DNA of 64,000 nt from Salvator merianae (GCA_003586115.2 QVOM02000112.1:104448941-104512940), one strand, 5' to 3'. Positions 21,212 through 32,010 are shown, numbered from the stretch's first letter. Numbers and translations: made by a program. Notes: generated by a model from the letters alone, not told the origin.

Positions 21212-21520
21212 TTAAAGGATCTAGGAATGTTTAGCCTGCAGAAGAGAAGACTGAGAGGGGACATGATAGCTGTTTTCAAGTATTTGAAGGGCTGTCACCG
21301 TGCAGAAGGATTGTCCCTATTCTCAATTGCGCAAGAAGGAAGGACTAGAAACAATGGAATGAAACTTCAAGGGAGTAGATACAGGCTAGATATTAGAAAA
21401 AACTTTCTGACAGTGGGGGCAATCAGTCAATGGAATAGGTTGCCACAGGAGGTGGTGAGCTCTCCTTCGCTGGAGGTCTTCAAGAAGAAGCTGGACAGAC
21501 ATCTGTCTGGGATGGTTTAG
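21212..21520 (+). pseudogene. CR1 ORF2 C-terminal remnant
   Basis: Encodes the C-terminal end of the CR1 reverse transcriptase: LFSLQKRRLRGDMIAVFKYL, then RYRLDIRKNFLTVGAIS, WNRLPQEVVSSPSLEVFKKK and a stop after LSGMV. The catalytic palm domain is absent, so the fragment can have no activity. The frame opens further upstream, but residues before about 21212 are not CR1. Confidence 0.9.
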
Positions 21521-21603
21521 TGAATTCTGCTTTGAGCAGGGGGGTGGACTCGATGACCCTGGAGGACCCTTCCAACTCTGTGATTCCATGTTTCTATCCA
21601 AAT
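21212..21603 (+). mobile_element. CR1 LINE 3' end, ATTCTATGATT subfamily
   Basis: 5'-truncated insertion carrying the last third of the CR1 reverse-transcriptase protein and a short 3' untranslated region: GGGGTGGACTCGATGACC, CCTTCCAACTCTGTGATTCC. This subfamily differs from the CTTATGTTCTTATG-ending CR1 copies elsewhere in the window. The open frame covers the whole coding part, so the copy is comparatively young. Confidence 0.92.
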
Positions 21604-21638
21604 TAAAAGGAGTGCTATGCTGGTAGCACTCCTTTTAA
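21603..21638. repeat. Perfect 15-bp hairpin
   Basis: TTAAAAGGAGTGCTA (21603-21617) pairs perfectly with TAGCACTCCTTTTAA (21624-21638) around a six-base loop TGCTGG. It begins at the last bases of the CR1 insertion. Confidence 0.9.
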
Positions 21639-21639
21639 A

Positions 21640-22075
21640 GTACTAGCATGGTATCTGCTCACCACCTGCTGCCCCTGCCCATCAAGATCCAAGCCGGGGA
21701 TTCCCTATCTGTGATCTTGATGGCTGGATTATCCCCCCACCCATCAAGATTCCTTTATTCAAAGAGTTTGCCAAGAAGACAGGTGTGTCTCCTTGATCCA
21801 AGCACTTTCTCCCTGTCTGCCATTCAAGCACTGTAAGGGGTGCTTATGATGGCACAGCAGCGAGGCAAGTCCAGAGGGCACCACATGGATTCTGCCTAAA
21901 TCATCCAGAGTTTCTTCTCTTCGCAAGCAAAAAAGAAGACTGCAAATGCGTCAGAAGTTTTCTTTTCCTTTTTTAAAGAGTTGCCACCTGCACTCTGTAA
22001 TTACAATATACTTACTTCGGAAATGGGGCATCTACTTTGATTTTAAGGAAATGCTTTAATAGACTGTTAAAATTC
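21640..22075. other. Unassigned sequence
   Basis: No element or gene recognised. Confidence 0.4.
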
Positions 22076-22139
<64 letters not shown>

Positions 22140-22164
22140 AGGAAAGAAAGAAAGAAAGAAAGAA
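22076..22164 (+). repeat. GAAA microsatellite
   Basis: About 22 AAGA units with one GGAAAG interruption near 22141. It produces artificial Lys/Glu/Arg and Phe/Leu/Ser open frames in every phase. Confidence 0.97.
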
Positions 22165-22832
22165 CCACGTTGTAAAAGACAAAGAGAAATTTGATGTACC
22201 ATGTTTTAACTGCATCTGCAATAGTGACCCCTGGTATTTCACAAAAGACTGTAATGATATAACCATGAATCACATGGACTGAAATCTAAATGCCGGCTTA
22301 GTCAGAGCATGTCCATGTGCTAAAGTTTTTATTTGAGACCAGGAAAGAGCTAACAACTATATAAGTGTTGTATTAATTATGTATGTTAAGATGGAAATGC
22401 CCATAGCTCTGTGGTAGAGCAACTCCCTGGAAGAAGATCATGGCTAAGTAGTTCCATCTATGTTAAGGAACTGCATGGATGTGACCATGCAGGACCTTTC
22501 TGTACTCACTTTGTCTATGGTCGCTACTCCTTCCTGGGCAACCAAGGTTAAGACACCACCTGTTCCTCTGAACCAGACTTACTTCTGACTGTGTCATCTC
22601 TAGTGGACTTCAGAGCCTTGGACAGTAGTTAGGAGTGGTTGACCCATAAGAGCAAAGAGAGATGAACTGTATCATATCTGGAAGCCCAAAGTTTGATTTT
22701 TCTTTCTTCTTCATGCATATTTCAGTTCAGAATCGACTGCTGTGTACATCATCCAATAGACTCAATTTTCATGTGAGTTGCCCTCAATTTTAATGGGTGC
22801 TAGCAACCATGGATCACATGGTAAACTTTGCT
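22165..22832. other. Mostly unassigned; possible transposon end
   Basis: At 22400-22425, ATAGCTCTGTGGTAGAGCAA resembles the start of a tRNA-derived SINE, but no B box follows. At 22491-22510, AGGACCTTTCTGTACTCACT resembles the left end of the GGGCCTTTCTGCAC family, without a matching right end. Confidence 0.35.
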
Positions 22833-22950
22833 TGCTTATTCATTTGTGTTTCTATCTGGCCCATAACCAGAGGTCTCAGGGTGCGTTTAATTGCAAACCA
22901 CAATTAAAAATGATCTTTCTAAAACAAGTAACAATGCCTGAAAAGGGGCA
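22833..22950 (-). mobile_element. L2 LINE 3' end fragment
   Basis: GTGTTTCTATCTGGCCCATA, AGGTCTCAGGGTGCG and AAACAAGTAACAATGCCTGAAAAGG match the minus-strand L2 3' region at 19045-19160 (TGTCTGGCCCAATACC, GTGCCTGAAAGG). Confidence 0.6.
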
Positions 22951-23837
22951 GGAGCTGAAATCGTATTTTTCATTCGTTTGATCGGATCCTTTTGTGTTGA
23001 ATTTAAGAGCCCAGTCACATCTACAAGGAAACTTATGCTCAAATTGCACAAGCCTTCATCTCACCAAGTCAGCGATATCAAAGGTTGTGTCACTTGCGTT
23101 TAGGACAGCACTGGCCCAGGAAGTAGGACTCGGATCTCACATTCGAGCCATGCAGAGTACATGAGATCACAAAACCACTGGAAAGCCTGCAGCATGATGC
23201 AACATTAGTATTCGGCACCATGGTCCATTATTTTCCCTGCCTCTGAACCAGGAGGATAGGGGTTGTGATTGGCTGTGATTGGCCGGATGGAAACCTGGGT
23301 GAAGGAACTGTCATATTGCTGAATTTCTACAAGCCACCCTAGTAAGCTTTGAAGTTGTAGAAGGAGGTAAAAAAAAATACAGTACAGAAATAAATAGCTA
23401 AATGATTGAATAACCAGTGGTGGGGCCACTGTGGTGTGCTCAGCAACTACAAGAAAGTAATACCAGGGATCAGAATAGATAGAGCTGAGGGTAGATGGGA
23501 TACAGTGAGAGACACCAATTATGTGCAAAGGTCCATGAAAATTGGCCTCACTGGACATAGTCAATTGTGTACACATCAGTCAAACCTGATTGGAAACAGG
23601 TGAAGGAAAAAAAAAGTAGACTTAAATTCTGAACTCCTGTTATGTGGTCAGCAGCTGGCACCCTTATGAGACAACTGGCCCTGAATATGGATTCCCCTCC
23701 ATGATGCCAGAGATGTGGTTCTCGCCATGCTCCCTACAGCATATGAGTCTGTGCTCCTTCCCACGCTGTGTGGGGTTATCCCATGCTATGGTGGGATGGA
23801 GTGCACTAGAACAGGTGACATTTCTGTGCTGTTTGCA
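22951..23837. other. Unassigned sequence
   Basis: The longest frame (23205-23576, minus) has no family features. Nothing else recognised. Confidence 0.4.
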
Positions 23838-23935
23838 TTGTGGACATCCGAGCCCAGGCCAGCTTCAGTGGCTGAGAATTAAAGTTCTCAGACTTTGAAG
23901 ATGCCAGCTGGGGCTGTTTCATCTAGATACTCAGA
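23838..23935 (+). repeat. Dispersed repeat R, copy 2
   Basis: TGTTTGCATTGTGGACATCC, CCCAGGCCAGCTTCAGTGG and GCCAGCTGGGGCTGTTTCA align with 10735-10830. Element type unknown. Confidence 0.5.
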
Positions 23936-24061
23936 AGTGCTAACTTTTAGTGCTGCTTCTGGGGTGCTCAGCTGAAATGGTGCTGAGCTTGCTGTCTGCA
24001 TGCAACCTGCGGTCCATTATAGCAAGGAGAGACATTTGGTTGGAGTGAGATATGGCCATAT

Positions 24062-24525
24062 TTGAAATGAAATGAAATGAAATGAAATTTATTACTTATA
24101 CCCCGCCCTTCCATACGGCTCAGGATGGCTTACAACAAAATTAAAAACAACATCAAAATATAAAACCATATAACAAAATGAAATTACAAATCCTTAAAGC
24201 ACCAGTCTACAATAAAAGCCTTTAAAAAGCTAAAATCCCAACTAATGAAACAGAAACAATAAAACTAATATCCGACAGACATATTAAAAAGTGCCGTCTT
24301 GCAGGCCTTGCAGAAATCGGCAGGATCCTGCAAGGCCCTCACTTCATATGGAAGATCGTTCCACCGATGTGGGGCAAATACAGGGAAGGTACGAGCCCGT
24401 GTAGAGGTCAATCTTATGTCCTTGATCCCAGGCACCACTAGGAGATCTTTATTTTGAGATCTCAGTGACCTTGTAGGCTCATACGGGAGGGTGTAGTTCC
24501 TGAGATATTTTGGAGCTGCATCCTG
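24062..24525 (-). mobile_element. L2 LINE, 5'-truncated 3' end
   Basis: A GAAAT pentanucleotide tail (24062-24088), TTACTTATACCCCGCCCTTC, then an A-rich untranslated region. Coding sequence on the minus strand at 24265-24520 gives PKYLRNYTLPYEPTRSLRS, FPVFAPHRWNDLPYEVRAL and a final KTALFNMSVGY. The arrangement equals the copy at 14168-14742 but is an independent insertion of a different subfamily. Confidence 0.88.
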
Positions 24526-25122
24526 CTCCAAAGCTCTGTCCCATGTGGATGGAGCATACTAATGGAGAGGGGGCATACTAGTGGCTTAGCAGTTCCCATG
24601 GGCCCCAATGGTCCAGTGAATTGTCCTTTCACAACGAATATTTTATAAAAGAAGCATCACTTAATCGCATAATGAAATTTCTCCTTCTGCCTCTCTTTGC
24701 TTTTGCTTGTATACGCTTTATGAGATAAAGTTATAACTTGTTATTATCGTCTTACGTATTCTATTGTGTATGAATATACATAATGCAATATTACTGTGCC
24801 AAATTTGCAGCTCCTTGAGTGCCTCAGAGAGGAGCAGCTCAATTAGCCCAATTATTCTACTTTTATTATTTGCATGGCATGATAACACATAATGGCATTA
24901 GGGGAGAAGAAACTGTGGATACCATGGACTGGATATTTGTCAGCACAGTCCCCTGCAGAGTAATAATTGACAATGTACTTCAGGTAGAATGCTGTATTAG
25001 CAAATAAAAGTCTGAGAAGTAGCACAAGCTGCTGGAAAATAGGTTATTTATTTATTTAGAAATGAAAGTTGTGCTGTTTTATCTATTTGAGTTTATAGAA
25101 CTGGCAAAACTAGCTTGGGTCT
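24526..25122. other. Unique AT-rich sequence, possible conserved non-coding element
   Basis: Free of recognisable repeats from about 24610 to 25080, rich in homeodomain- and octamer-like words such as TTATTTGCATGGCAT, CTCAATTAGCCCAATTATT and TAATAATTGACAAT. No splice-flanked open frame. Conservation cannot be judged from one sequence. Confidence 0.35.
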
Positions 25123-25506
25123 CTGATAGGGGTATGCATGAGTCAAAAATGCTACTTCAGTTCAGCCTCTAGCCAGCATACACCTGGGTCTGCTTGGTTT
25201 GGCCAACAGCCTGAACCATGCAGAGGTTGAGGGCAGGATCGGTTCAGCCAAAGCATTTCCAAACTAGGAAAAACTCCCCCCTGCAGAACAGCTGATTGTC
25301 ATGATGCTGTGGGGTGGGAAATCAAGGGGGAGGGAATCCGCCTTCTGATTAGCCACCCTTCAGGGTCAACCATCAGCTGTTCTGTGGAGGGGACCTTTTT
25401 TTCTTCTGGAAGAAAGAAGAGCTCATTGCCATGGTACAATTGGCAGAATGATACTTCACAGGGGGAAACTCCCCACAGAACAGCTGATTGGGAGAACACC
25501 TCCTTC
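25123..25506. repeat. Dispersed repeat shared with 34303-34350
   Basis: GGCAGGATCGGTTCAGCCAA and the following TTTCCAAACTAG recur near 34315-34350. CAGAACAGCTGATTG at 25284 is inverted at 25370-25385 and direct again at 25475. The left side TAGGGGTATGCATGAG resembles a hAT-type terminus, but no right end is seen before the adjacent CR1. Confidence 0.5.
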
Positions 25507-25744
25507 ACAAAAGAACATAGGAGGAATCCTGCTGCATCAGGCCATAACCTATCTAGTCCAGCGTCCTGTCTCATACAGTAAGTCACCAATTGCTTCTGGG
25601 CAATCCATTCTCAGGCAGAAGATGAAGACAAAACCTTCACCTGCTCTTGGCTCCCTTCAAATGACCGTTAGAGACATCCTGCCTGCCTCTCCAACCTGCA
25701 GGAAGAATCTAGGCATCAGTTCTAATAGACATTGATACACTTAT

Positions 25745-27422
25745 CCTCCATGAATTTGTCTAGCCCTTTCTTAAAACTATCCAGGTTGATTGCAGTCACC
25801 ACCTCTTCTGGAAGTAAATTCCACATACCAGTAACCCTCTGGGCCAGAAATACTTTCCCCTATTGGTCCTAACTCTCCTGCCAATCAGCTTCATAGAGTG
25901 CCCCCTGGTTCTAGTGTTATAATTTTTCTCTATCTACCTTTTCCACACTATGCATGATTTTATATGCTTTAGTTAGGTCATCTCTTAAATGCCATCTTTT
26001 AAGGCTGAAGAGGCCTTGACATTGCAGTCTGATATCAAACATGAAGTGTTTCAGCCCCCACTTTGATCATACTGATTGCCCTTTTCTGCACTTTTTCCAG
26101 TTCCACAATATCCTTTCTGAAGTGTGGTGGACAGAATTGGACACTATTCCAAACATGGCCTCACCATAGATTTATAAAGAGACACAATGACCCTTGCCAA
26201 CGCATTTTCTATTCCTTTTTCTAATTACCCCGGCACTGAATTGATTTTTTTCACTGTTGGGTTGTCACCTTCATTGAGGGGTCCACCAGAACTCCAAGAT
26301 CCCTTTCCTGGTCTGTCACAATAGTCCCCAACTGTTTATTGGTGCAATTGGTGTTCTTTGCCCCAGTGTGCATTACTTTGCACTCGCTAGGATTGAAGTG
26401 CATTTGTCACTTTGTTGTCCACTCACCCAATGTCAGAAGATCCCTCTGGAGCTCTTCACAATCCCTTTCAGTTTTCATTACCCTGAAGAATTTTGGGCCA
26501 ATTTGTGCATGTTGCTAGAAAGCATCAAGGACACTTGCTACCAAAGCACACCTGCACTTGGCAGAGGCCTGAGTGGCTGGGAGTGGCATAATGCTGCACC
26601 TAACCACTCCTAGGTGTGGAGCACAAATTTGTGCTCCACACCTTTACCAGGAGCTGATAGTCAGCTCCCAGTAAAATGCATCTGCACTTACCTTGCAGCA
26701 TGGCAGCTGGACCTGCACAATCAACTGATCGTGCCTGCCCGATTACCCAATCGCACTTGCATGCTGTGCAGCCCTGGTAGTCACTATGGCAGTGGCTGGA
26801 TGTTTCCTGGTCACAGCCATGGTAAGCATCAGGCAACTGGCAACTGAACCGGTAGCCTGGTTCAATTAAGACACTAGGGCCATGCAGTGTGGACGATGTC
26901 TACGCTGCATGGTCAATACTACGTCAGAACAGGATAATTATCCTGTTCTAACATGGTAAGTGCAGAAACACCCTTTGTGTCATCAGTAAACTTTGCAATC
27001 TCATTGCTTAGACCTACTTCTAGATAATTTATGAATAAATTAAAAAAGCATCAATCCCAATACTGAACTTTGGGGGACCCCACTTTTTACTTCCCTCCAC
27101 TCTGAAACTTCCCCATTTATTAGTACTCTGTTCCCTGTTCTTTAGGCAGTTGCCAATCCAAGATAAGATTGTCCTCTTATTCCATGACTAATGAGTTTAT
27201 ACAAGAGGCTTTGATGAGGACTTTGTCAGAAACCTTCTGAACGTCCAGATGGACATTGTCAACTGGATCACCTTTATCCACGTGCTTGCTGACACTCTCA
27301 AAAAATTCCAACAAATTAGTAAGGCATGATTTACTTTTGCAGAAGCCATGCTGATTTTCCTTTAGGAAGGCTTGTTCTTCTATATGCACACTAATTTTAT
27401 CCTTAATGATAATTTCTATCAC
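25745..27422 (-). pseudogene. CR1 ORF2 remnant (reverse transcriptase), broken
   Basis: 27422-27177 translates to NQHGFCKSKSCLTNLLEFFE and KHVDKGDPVDNVHLDVQKVS, the finger/palm start of CR1 reverse transcriptase (the DFQKAFD catalytic block is degraded to DVQKVSD but keeps its first Asp). The C-terminal part near 26005-25745 gives DDLTKAYKIMHSVEKVD and LDSFKKGLDKFMED. An inserted element, stops and frameshifts make it non-functional. Confidence 0.85.
26495..26973. mobile_element. PIF/Harbinger-like element nested in CR1
   Basis: Left end GGGCCAATTTGTGCATGTTG; right end, reverse-complemented, GGGTGTTTCTGCACTTACCA. 479 bp. It interrupts the CR1 word that elsewhere reads without a break (…GAATTTTGTGTCATCAG…), leaving TTT on both sides (26492-26494 and 26974-26976). 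No transposase frame. A local palindrome GAACAGGATAATTATCCTGTTC lies near the right end (26927-26948). Confidence 0.7.
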
Positions 27423-27679
27423 TTTACTAGGAAATCATGTTAAGCTGACTAGTTTGGATCTTTTTTTTTTTAAGCACCTGATTGCCTTTTCCCAGCCTTT
27501 TCCTAGTTGGATTTGTTCCATTACCCAGTCAACTCAATTCACATACAACCCAGATGCTTAGGGAGCCATAACTGAACTGCTAATAGTGGTTCATACAGAG
27601 CCCTAGTTTTTGGTTTGAGGGCAAACCACAGTAAACTGTGGTTTACTGAAACAGCGTTAGAAGCTTATAATATCATATC

Positions 27680-28462
27680 GACCAGGAAAAGGATCTCGGG
27701 GTTTTGGTAGACAGCTCAATGAAGGTGCCAACCCAGTGTGCAGCTAGGGGTAATTAGGAAGGGAATAGAAAACAAGTCAGCAAGTGTCATTGTGCCTCTT
27801 TACAAATCTATGGTGAGACCACACTTGGAATATTGTGTACAATTCTGGTCACCTCACCTCAGAAAGGATCTTGTAGGATTGGAGAAGTTGCAGAAAAGGG
27901 CAACCAGAATGATCAAGGGGCTGGAACACCTTCCTTATGAAATCAGGCTGCAATGTCTTGGCCTCTTCAGCCTTGAAAAACGGTGTTTAAGAGGGGACCT
28001 GATTTATATAAAATCATGCATGGTATAGATAAGGTGGATAGAGAAAAATTCTTTTCTCTATCCCACAGCACTAGGACCAGGGGGCACTCTATGAAGATGA
28101 TGGGTAGGAGAGTTAGGACTGACAAGGGGAAGTATTTTTTCAGCCAGAGGGTCTTTGGTCTATGGAATTTATTACCAGATGAGGTGGTGACAGCCATCAG
28201 CCAAGATAGCTTTAAGAAAGGATTGGACAGATTCATCAACAGCTACTAGAATGGATGCCTAGGTACTGCCTCCAGGTTGGAAAGACAGGCAGGATGTCTT
28301 TAAATTCAATTGTGGGGAGTCAAGAGCAGGTGAAGGTTTTGCCTTTTATTCTGCTTGAGAATGCCCAGAAGCAATTGGTGGGCCATGGACTGATCCAGCA
28401 AGGAATGCTGGACTAGATGGGCCATGGACTGATCCTGCAAGGCTAATCTTATGTTCTTATGT
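27680..28462 (+). mobile_element. CR1 LINE, 3' end
   Basis: 5'-truncated within the reverse-transcriptase thumb region and ending GGCTAATCTTATGTTCTTATG. The 3' untranslated region contains a duplicated segment: GCTGGACTAGATGGGCCATGG with CTGATCC-GCAAGG occurs twice between 28380 and 28445. A dyad AAACCACAGT/ACTGTGGTTT lies just outside at 27623-27644. Confidence 0.93.
27700..28249 (+). pseudogene. CR1 ORF2 C-terminal remnant with a frameshift
   Basis: The first frame (27738-28010) gives [20 protein letters not shown] and [18 protein letters not shown]. It then shifts frame near 28000 and continues [37 protein letters not shown] and DSFKKGLDRFINSY to a stop at 28247. All motifs of the CR1 C-terminal region are present in order; the palm domain is missing. 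Confidence 0.9.
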
Positions 28463-28857
28463 GCTACCAGGACAAGAACTTGGAGGGGAGTTTCTTAGCA
28501 GAATTAGCAGTCATCGTTTAGCACATTTTGAGGGTCACATCATACTCTAAAAATAAACAGTAGGTTCATAGAATGACATTGTGGTTGCATTGATTTCCAA
28601 ATTTGAGGCATGCTTTCACTGAACCCATATGCTTTCTAATTCTCTTTGAAATAGGTGTACAATCATATTCATTGATACTTGGAATTTATGTTGCAGTATA
28701 TTTTTAATTTTTCTATTATTGTTAGGTTTTTGTTCAAGATCAACTAATAATTCATAGTAATTTTACCCATGTGTAGTAATTAGCTTGTTGGCCGAATGCT
28801 GTGTTTACAATTAGTTGGTATTTGTTTTTCTTAATGGTCTCATGCCCTCCACTTCAG
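28463..28857. other. Unassigned AT-rich sequence
   Basis: Nothing recognisable. Confidence 0.4.
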
Positions 28858-29040
28858 AATTAGATTAGGAACTGAGAGACCAGGATTTAAATTCTTGTTC
28901 ATCATGCAAGCTCATTCGGCCACTCACTGCTTTTGAGTTTAACCTACATTATAGTGTTCTTATGAAGATAAAATAGAGAATAATGTTTCTGGCCCTCAGC
29001 TGTGTGTACAAAAGGCAGGGTATAAATGTAAAATAGAACA
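28858..29040 (+). mobile_element. MIR-like (CORE) SINE remnant
   Basis: AGAGACCAGGATTTAAATTC resembles a tRNA-derived B-box region, followed by a GCAAGCTCATTCGGCCACTC core, then CCTACATTATAGTGTTCTTATGAAGATAAAATAG. The end is a LINE-type tail GGCAGGGTATAAATGTAAAATAG. The order matches the MIR-type SINEs of squamates. Diverged. Confidence 0.55.
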
Positions 29041-29197
29041 TGAAATTCAGTATAACTACATCACTGCAAATTTCTCCCACACGGAAGTAGGGAAATGAGG
29101 TGTGTTAAAGCATTTCATGGCTCATCCTCATAACAGCTGCAGTCCCCCCCCCCCCCGTTTTATGACTGATTGCTTATTGGAGTTTTCCCTTTAAATA

Positions 29198-29688
29198 CAG
29201 TCATACCTTGGTCCTCCTTGTTAACTGGTTCTGGGAGGCGCAATGAATATCAAAAACAATGAGTACCAAACAAAGTTTTCCCATAAGGAATAATGTAAAG
29301 AAATTTAATGCATTCCCAAAGACAATGCACATTTTTAAGGCAATATGTAAAAAGATAGGGTTGCATATCATTGTTTTACATGAGAAATAAACCTAAAATT
29401 AATAAATACCTGTACAGTACTTAGATTAAATACACAAAATGACCACAGAAGCCATGATAGGACCACAAGGGGATGTGCACAGGGCAAGAGCTACAATGTT
29501 ACTAACACATGACCCTTTGTTTCGGCTGGAAAGGGTAGCAAGTCAGGAGGCAACCTGTACTGAGAAGTTCGAGCTTGCATGTTGAGTACCAAACAAATGA
29601 TGAGTACCAAGACAAAAGTTTCATGTCAGAATGCACTGAGTACCAAATTCAATGAGTTTCAAGGCAGCTGAGTACTAAGGTACCACTG
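29198..29688. mobile_element. Tigger-like (Tc1/mariner superfamily) MITE
   Basis: Left terminus CAGTCATACCTTGGTCCTC; right terminus, reverse-complemented, CAGTGGTACCTTAGTACTC. The TA target duplication is at 29196-29197 and 29689-29690. CAGTSRTACCTYGGT is the hallmark Tigger/pogo end, and the subterminal TTTCCCATAAGGAATAATG is typical too. 491 bp, no transposase. Confidence 0.88.
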
Positions 29689-29959
29689 TATTATTCATCT
29701 GATTCATGCATACAGTATATCCTATTTATCTCCCAGGCTGTTATTAGTAGATGAGCATGGGAAACATTACTCTGTTGCTACCCAGGGTCAGTGTATCTGT
29801 GCATTTACCAACACAAGGCTAGCAAACAAGAGAGTCTGCTGATCACTCTCCAAAGACAGAGCTGACCATGGTGCTTCCATTTTATATTCTCAACATCTCC
29901 ATTAAGTTGTTAGGCCTCAGAAATAGCAGGTGGTCTGCAGTTGTACAGCAGAATTCATG

Positions 29960-30142
29960 ACTCTGATCTAACCCCTCGCCCAGCTAAGCAAGGTTGGATC
30001 TGATTTGCACTGGGACGGGAGACCACCAGGAAATCCAAGGGCAGTTACCTAGACTGAGAAGCTGAAAAACATTGTGGAAGAAGACACTGGCAAATAGTTT
30101 TGCATTTTTGCCATGTAATCACCAGAAGCTAAGCTTGACTTA
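29960..30142 (+). mobile_element. 5S-rRNA-derived SINE with Sauria-type tail
   Basis: The first 90 bases are a 5S rRNA derivative: CTGATCTAACCCC, CAGCTAAGCAAGGTTGGATC, then CTGGGACGGGAGACCACCAG. These correspond to the internal-promoter half of 5S rRNA (GCTAAGCAGGGTCGGGCC, GGATGGGAGACCGCCTGG). The body and tail (GGAAGAAGACACTGGCAAAT, AAGCTTGACTTAAGGGCATC) resemble the Sauria SINE and its Bov-B-type end. Such elements are known from squamates. Not a functional 5S gene. Confidence 0.8.
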
Positions 30143-31894
30143 AGGGCATCTTTACTTTTACCTCCCATAGCCCCTCTCTTCAGCCATGATGTCATTATTA
30201 GGTTCATGCAGTACTGCAATTCCAATATATTTCTGTACATTATATGTGCTACTCACTGGGTTGTATACGAACTAATGTACAGAAATGTGACACAGATGCA
30301 AATAAAATAACTACTGCTCTTAGTTCTTGAATGATTTAATAGCTTGTTATTTCTCAGATGTTTTGTGGTTCAAAGATATGTGGGATGTTTTAATCTTAGT
30401 TCTCCCTCTCCACCAAAAATCCTTCTTCCTGATTCCTGGATTACACTCCAGGAACAATAATTCATATGTGAGGTTTTGTGAGCAAACTTGGTATTCTTTG
30501 AACATGGAACCTCAATGTAGCACCATCTAGCAGTGGGAAAAAACTTCCACTAATGCTTTATACAACAAAGCTACTTTCATTTTGCTGGCTTCAGCCCTAT
30601 TTGGTGCAATTTTGAGATCTCCTTGACTATCCATAGCCAAAAGCTCAACTGCATAAAAATAAAGAAGGGCTGATGGAGAGAATTCCAAAAAGAACAGGAA
30701 GACTTTATAGTTCAGCTTAGCCCCTTGAAGAGAGGAGGATAAGAGAGTGTGTCAGAAGAAGGCTGTGAGTATGGTATAGTTAGTGAATGTTAGTTATACA
30801 AGATAGGACTCCTATTTATTTTCCTGAAAGCAAGATGCTAGCTGAAGCATGCCTATGAGTTGGGGCTGTTGTGAATTTCCTTTTTGTTCTGTTTTTGTTC
30901 CTTACAAACTGAAATGCGACAGACTCTTGCAACTATTCTTCCCATAACATCAGGAAGACCATTCTCAGTTACACTGAGCCTTGGTCTTATCTTCATCATG
31001 TACCATGTGCAATTGAAAACATTCTGCTGGCTACAATAAACCTCTTTTTTTCTATTTTGCCCCTTTGCCCTATTTTTCTTGTTTTATTTTTAATAAAATT
31101 TGCTTATTAAGCTTTCCTGTAGCTCCTTGGAAAGAAGATGTGACTTCCCATCTGGGTTGCATGTTTCTGAAGGCCTAGATTTAAGCCCTTACTCATCAGT
31201 GTTTCAAAGAAAAAATATGGTGTTTCTTTAAGAGACGGGGAGGGCCTTTGCTGGTCCCTGTCTCCCTGGTAAAGGGACATTTCCTTCTTCTGCAAAGGCC
31301 TGATAGCAGCAAATATCAAGGGGAAAGGGTGCTAGATACTGGCTGGGGGAGATATCCAATGCTGGGGCAGCAACCCTAAGAGCTCTACACTCTTGTTATT
31401 GATACAGGGCAAAAGAAAGCCCAATGTGAAATAATTCTTTTTCATTCAGTGCAATTTGCCAAATAGGTTGGTAGCATATTTTAACATTTTAAAATAATTT
31501 TTAAAAAAGCAAAGCAAAAGGACTAGAGGCTTATGCTGCTGCTTTGTTAATGATTACTGTGGCAGAGCTGTATTCTTTGAGTTCTCTGACCTGTTTCTGC
31601 AGCTCTGGAGGGTTTATTGCTGGCAGCCCAGCCTTGGGGGATTGTTTGGCTTGGAAACTGAAATGCAGCCAATTTGGATGCCATTTAGAGCTCCATGATG
31701 TACTCAACGTGTGTTCTGTGGTGTTCTGAGCAAGAAGACTGGCATATCTCTGTTTACCAAGAAGACGGGAAATTTGACAGAGAGAAAAACAAGCCAAGTG
31801 GATCTGTTTTAACAAGATGCCAAGGATGCTCATAGAACAAAGACAACAACCGAGGGGCTTAAATCCAACACTGTTTAGTCCTGTAAAATTCTAT
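30143..31894. other. Unassigned AT-rich sequence
   Basis: Short frames only (30049-30530, 31107-31319, 31531-31833), none with family features. No repeat recognised. Confidence 0.4.
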
Positions 31895-32010
31895 CCCAAC
31901 AACCATCCAGGAGTCTCAGGGTGGATCACAATAAATCATACAAAACATTACAGTGAAAAGATACAACTTAAAAACAGAACAGATAAAACTTGTTAAAACA
32001 ATACCTGTCC
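31895..32010 (-). mobile_element. Possible L2 3' untranslated fragment
   Basis: CCAGGAGTCTCAGGGTGGATCACAATAAATC followed by an AAAACATTACAG-rich segment resembles the minus-strand L2 3' ends at 14225-14340 and 24115-24180. No coding end. Confidence 0.4.

Larger units (their letters stand above)
25510..27475 (-). mobile_element. Long CR1 LINE copy, interrupted
   Basis: Covers, on the minus strand, part of the palm domain of the reverse transcriptase, the C-terminal region and the 3' untranslated region ending at 25510 (AAGAACATAGGAGG; CTATCTAGTCCAGCGTCC). The middle part (26090-26490, 26974-27180) reads like the well-known CR1 sequence with CAGTGTTGGGGTCC-type blocks. A separate transposon is inserted at 26495-26973. 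Frameshifts and stops are frequent. Confidence 0.9.

Noticed and set aside
22012..22282. Lys/Glu/Arg- and Phe/Leu/Ser-rich frames
   Set aside because: Translation of the GAAA microsatellite.
29960..30060. Functional 5S rRNA gene
   Set aside because: The 5' half is degraded, there are many mismatches, and a SINE body follows.
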